A DNA stretch of 64,000 nucleotides, taken from the NCBI GenBank assembly GCA_025800145.1, contig JAOXSH010000037.1:1-64000 (forward strand), in the 5' to 3' direction. A program made the position numbers and the translations under genes. The notes beneath the pieces were generated by a model. It was not told the origin of the DNA, did no database searches, and saw nothing but the letters and a program-made list of their open reading frames with translations. The stretch comes from Cohaesibacter sp. (lineage in GTDB: Bacteria; Pseudomonadota; Alphaproteobacteria; Rhizobiales; Cohaesibacteraceae). Below are positions 61,741 to 64,000 of the stretch, one piece after another (the stretch's first letter is position 1; every line of letters starts with the position of its first letter).

Positions 61741-62700
61741 ATGGATCACTCTTCCCCAGACGGCAAGAGCGGACAATCTTTGTCTTCTTCTGCTGTTTCC
61801 GATCAGAAAGTGGGATTGCTGGCGGCTATCTCTGCTTATTGTCTTTGGGCGACCTTGACCCTTTATTATGCCGCTTTGTCCCATGTGCCACCTATGGAGG
61901 TTGTCTCCAACCGTGTGGCCTGGTCCCTAGTTGTTGTGGGGTTGTTTTTTCTGTTAAGGGGGCGCTGGCATGAAGTTTGGCCAGTCTTGCGTAACAAAGC
62001 CTCTTTGCGGGCCTTGCTCTTTTCCTCTCTGCTAATCTCTATCAACTGGCTCAGTTATATCTGGGCGGTGAGCAATCAGCAGGCCACGGAGGCCAGTTTG
62101 GGCTATTTCATTCTGCCTTTGGTGAATGTGGCCCTGGGATTTGTGCTGCTGTCAGAGCGTTTGTCCACTTTGCAATGGCTGGCAATTGGCTTGGCCGCTC
62201 TGGCCATCATATTGCAGGCCATTTGGCTGGGGGAGGTGCCGGTCATCTCGCTGGTCATTGCCTTGTCTTTTGGGGGCTATGGCTATTTGCGTAAAACGGT
62301 TGATGTGGGGCCAAATCTTGGGCTGTTGATTGAATTGCTGCTGATTGCGCCCTTTGCTTTGGGTTATCTGGTCTTTGTCCATGGGCAAGGAGACGGCCAT
62401 CTGTTTGCCGTAGATCACGTGACAACTATTTTGTTGGTTCTGACTGGCTTTGCGACTTATTTTCCGCTGCTTTGGTTCTCGGCAGCGGCCAAGCGCCTGC
62501 CTTTGTCAACACTTGGTATTTTGCAATATATCAATCCAACGATTCAGTTTTTGCTGGCTGTCTTCGTCTTGGGCGAGACATTGGCGCTGGATAAATTTCT
62601 GACCTTTTGCCTGATCTGGGTTTCTGTTGGCATTTATATGCTGGATGCAATCAGGCGAGGGCGTAAAAGTGACCGGGCCACAACAAAAGCCGCATCTTAA
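61741..62700 (+). CDS. rarD: EamA-family transporter, RarD type
   Basis: A 319-residue ten-segment drug/metabolite transporter of the RarD group. Start of the membrane domain: GLLAAISAYCLWATLTLYYAALSHVPPMEVVSNRVAWS, with SLLISINWLSYIWAVSNQ and LGYFILPLVNVALG in the first half and STLGILQYINPTIQFLLAVFVLGE in the second. Substrate is unknown. The ATG at 61741 directly follows a GTG. It follows cimA by 36 bp and ends in a perfect palindromic terminator. Confidence 0.92.
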   Translation: MDHSSPDGKSGQSLSSSAVSDQKVGLLAAISAYCLWATLTLYYAALSHVPPMEVVSNRVAWSLVVVGLFFLLRGRWHEVWPVLRNKASLRALLFSSLLISINWLSYIWAVSNQQATEASLGYFILPLVNVALGFVLLSERLSTLQWLAIGLAALAIILQAIWLGEVPVISLVIALSFGGYGYLRKTVDVGPNLGLLIELLLIAPFALGYLVFVHGQGDGHLFAVDHVTTILLVLTGFATYFPLLWFSAAAKRLPLSTLGILQYINPTIQFLLAVFVLGETLALDKFLTFCLIWVSVGIYMLDAIRRGRKSDRATTKAAS

Positions 62701-62717
62701 GATGCGGCTTTTGTTGT
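62680..62717. terminator. Perfect 19-bp palindromic terminator at the end of rarD
   Basis: ACAACAAAAGCCGCATCTT and its exact complement to 62717, centred on the TAA stop. A- and T-rich ends suit termination from both sides, so it may also serve the converging transporter gene. Confidence 0.9.
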
Positions 62718-62744
62718 ATCTTGTGCTCTAAGTTCGGCCAAAGT

Positions 62745-63209
62745 TTAAGGATCTGAGCGCGGAAGAAGCATCCAGATGGCGGCGGCGAGCAGAACAAGGC
62801 CGCCAACCCGGCGCATCTCAATGGGGTGGGGGTCCTGACCCGTCCAGCCAAAATAATCAGCGGCCAATGCCAATGTCATTTGGCCCAATATGATCAGGGC
62901 AACGGCAACAGCGGGGCTAATTTTGGCAAAAGCAAAAGCCGAGCCTGAGACAATGATGATACCGGCAATAGCGCATAAGGTGAGATAGAAAATGCGTGGG
63001 CCTGTCAATTTGGCGATGGCGATATGGCCTGTTGGAATCAAAACAGCCATCAAAAGGGCGGCAATCAGCCCCCCAGCCAGAATGATCAGCATACCGGAAT
63101 TAACCGCATTATCGCTTAAGGACAGGCGCGCGGCAAAAATGCCCTGAAAACCGATGGAAAGCCCAACGGTCAGAGCGGTGGCAATGCCAATAGCTGCCAT
63201 TTGGTTCAT
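62745..63209 (-). CDS. YdcZ-type (DUF606) small DMT family transporter
   Basis: A 154-residue protein with five hydrophobic segments: AAIGIATALTVGLSIGFQGIF, NSGMLIILAGGLIAALLMAV, FYLTLCAIAGIIIVSGSAFAF, AVAVALIILGQMTLALAADYFGW and VGGLVLLAAAIWMLL. The pattern is that of half-size DMT (DUF606) transporters, which often work as paired homologues; no partner is adjacent. AGGATCC is seven bases before the ATG. Confidence 0.9.
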   Translation of the reverse strand: MNQMAAIGIATALTVGLSIGFQGIFAARLSLSDNAVNSGMLIILAGGLIAALLMAVLIPTGHIAIAKLTGPRIFYLTLCAIAGIIIVSGSAFAFAKISPAVAVALIILGQMTLALAADYFGWTGQDPHPIEMRRVGGLVLLAAAIWMLLPRSDP

Positions 63210-63279
63210 GAGAAGGATCCTGTTTTGGATGGAGTTTCAAAGGGGATCCATCTGTTTGGTGATTGTTGTTCTGTTCTTT

Positions 63280-63909
63280 TTAGAATTTATCAAGCGGGGT
63301 TTTGTTGCAGTTATCCGAAAGAGCAAATTCCCCGATCTTATCTGCTGCCTGTTGTAGCAAGGGCACGATTTGATGTGGGTCACTGGTTGCCAAATGTTCG
63401 ACTTCCATGCCATTGCGAATGAACTGTTCCTCACGCATATGGTCCAGCAATGTCATAAGTGGGTCCCAGAAATCATTGATATTTGCCAAAAGCACCGGCT
63501 TTTTATGTTGGCCCAATTGTGCCCAAGTCAGCATTTCGACCAATTCTTCCAAGGTGCCAATACCACCGGGTAGGGCAACAAAAGCCTGCGCGCAGTCAAA
63601 CATCTTGCGTTTGCGCTCATGCATGTCTTCTGTGATGATGAGTTGCTGAACCGAATCCAGCATCACTTCGCGTTGTTGTAAGAAGCTGGGAATGATGCCG
63701 GTGACGCGCCCCCCATGGTCAATGACGCTTTTGGCGGTGATTCCCATCAAACCGATAGAGCCGCCACCATAGACAAGCTCGATATCCTGTTCGGCCATGG
63801 ACTGGCCCAGAATTTTTGCTGCGGCTGCATAAGCAGGATCAGTTCCTGCGCCAGAGCCACAATAGACACAGATTCTTTTCAATTTAGTCATGGGTTTAAG
63901 TTGCACCAT
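63280..63909 (-). CDS. LOG family protein (putative nucleoside-5'-monophosphate phosphoribohydrolase)
   Basis: A 209-residue Rossmann-fold protein of the LOG/TIGR00730 group. Signature PGGIGTLEELVEMLTWAQLG (PGGxGTxxE) and the N-terminal ICVYCGSGAGTDPAYA with LVYGGGSIGLMG. Such enzymes release adenine or cytokinin base from the monophosphate ribosides, or act on purine nucleotides in bacteria. I chose the ATG at 63909 because GGAGG lies seven bases upstream; an ATG at 63891 is an alternative. The coding end overlaps a low-complexity stretch close to the neighbouring YdcZ gene. Confidence 0.93.
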   Translation of the reverse strand: MVQLKPMTKLKRICVYCGSGAGTDPAYAAAAKILGQSMAEQDIELVYGGGSIGLMGITAKSVIDHGGRVTGIIPSFLQQREVMLDSVQQLIITEDMHERKRKMFDCAQAFVALPGGIGTLEELVEMLTWAQLGQHKKPVLLANINDFWDPLMTLLDHMREEQFIRNGMEVEHLATSDPHQIVPLLQQAADKIGEFALSDNCNKTPLDKF

Positions 63910-64000
63910 GGCAGGCCTCCGTCAAGCGTGATTTCGACAAAAAAGGTTCTGCCCTTGCTAGGAACCCAAAAAAAGGTTAGGGAACGTCAGGAAAGTCTTT

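Overview
The window is one contiguous stretch of an alphaproteobacterial chromosome, most likely a Hyphomicrobiales (Rhizobiales) species of moderate GC content. The grounds are protein types typical of that order (Tad/Cpa pilus set, DUF2865 protein, polyA-type housekeeping genes with alphaproteobacterial sequence character, several VCBS/cadherin-like repeats in a type I secreted protein) and an intergenic palindrome whose core resembles repeats common in that order. Genus cannot be fixed from the sequence alone. There are no rRNA genes, no CRISPR array and no tRNA that I could recognise.

Layout. 1-3000: end of a short dispersed repeat, an NlpC/P60 cell-wall hydrolase, a MarR regulator and an M17 aminopeptidase. 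3322-12154: a Tad (Flp) pilus locus, with a TadD-like lipoprotein on the plus strand converging on a minus-strand operon cpaB-cpaC-cpaD-cpaE-cpaF(tadA)-tadB-tadC. The pilin and prepilin peptidase are not here. 12364-13553: a decayed IS256-type transposase whose reading frame runs into a DUF1801 gene. 13574-21859: GNAT acetyltransferase, DNA polymerase I, an acyltransferase-3 membrane protein, a class A penicillin-binding protein and a YgjP-type metalloprotease. 22140-24959: a large CHASE2-PAS-GGDEF-EAL cyclic-di-GMP protein. 25047-30022: a small DUF6506 protein, an XRE/cupin regulator divergent from an omega-amino-acid:pyruvate transaminase, an aromatic/aspartate aminotransferase and a siderophore-interacting ferric reductase. 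30307-30648 is a relic of a large serine recombinase.

The most distinctive region is 30771-43178. A minus-strand operon encodes two different ABC proteins, a membrane fusion protein and, after a gap, a TolC-type channel. Divergent from it is a 1183-residue cadherin/VCBS/RTX protein followed, with translational coupling, by a phosphotransferase. Together these form a type I secretion system with its substrate. Both ATPase subunits have lost different canonical nucleotide-binding motifs, which suggests an obligate heterodimer, and the coupled kinase-like gene has no obvious role in known type I systems. This is my best candidate for a poorly described system.

43917-64000 is mainly housekeeping: NAD synthetase, glutamyl-tRNA synthetase, DUF2865 protein, flavin reductase, a fumarylacetoacetase-like/metallo-beta-lactamase pair, SulP transporter, CreA, a folate pabB-pabA-pabC operon, an ArsR regulator with a cysteine pair spaced as in persulfide sensors, cysteinyl-tRNA synthetase, citramalate synthase, RarD and YdcZ-type transporters and a LOG-family protein.

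Superimposed on this are at least three short repeat families: a TACCAACGGCA-ended family (ten sites, including one complete element of about 320 bp), a 68-bp hairpin found right after three stop codons, and a 263-bp element with terminal inverted repeats just upstream of nadE.
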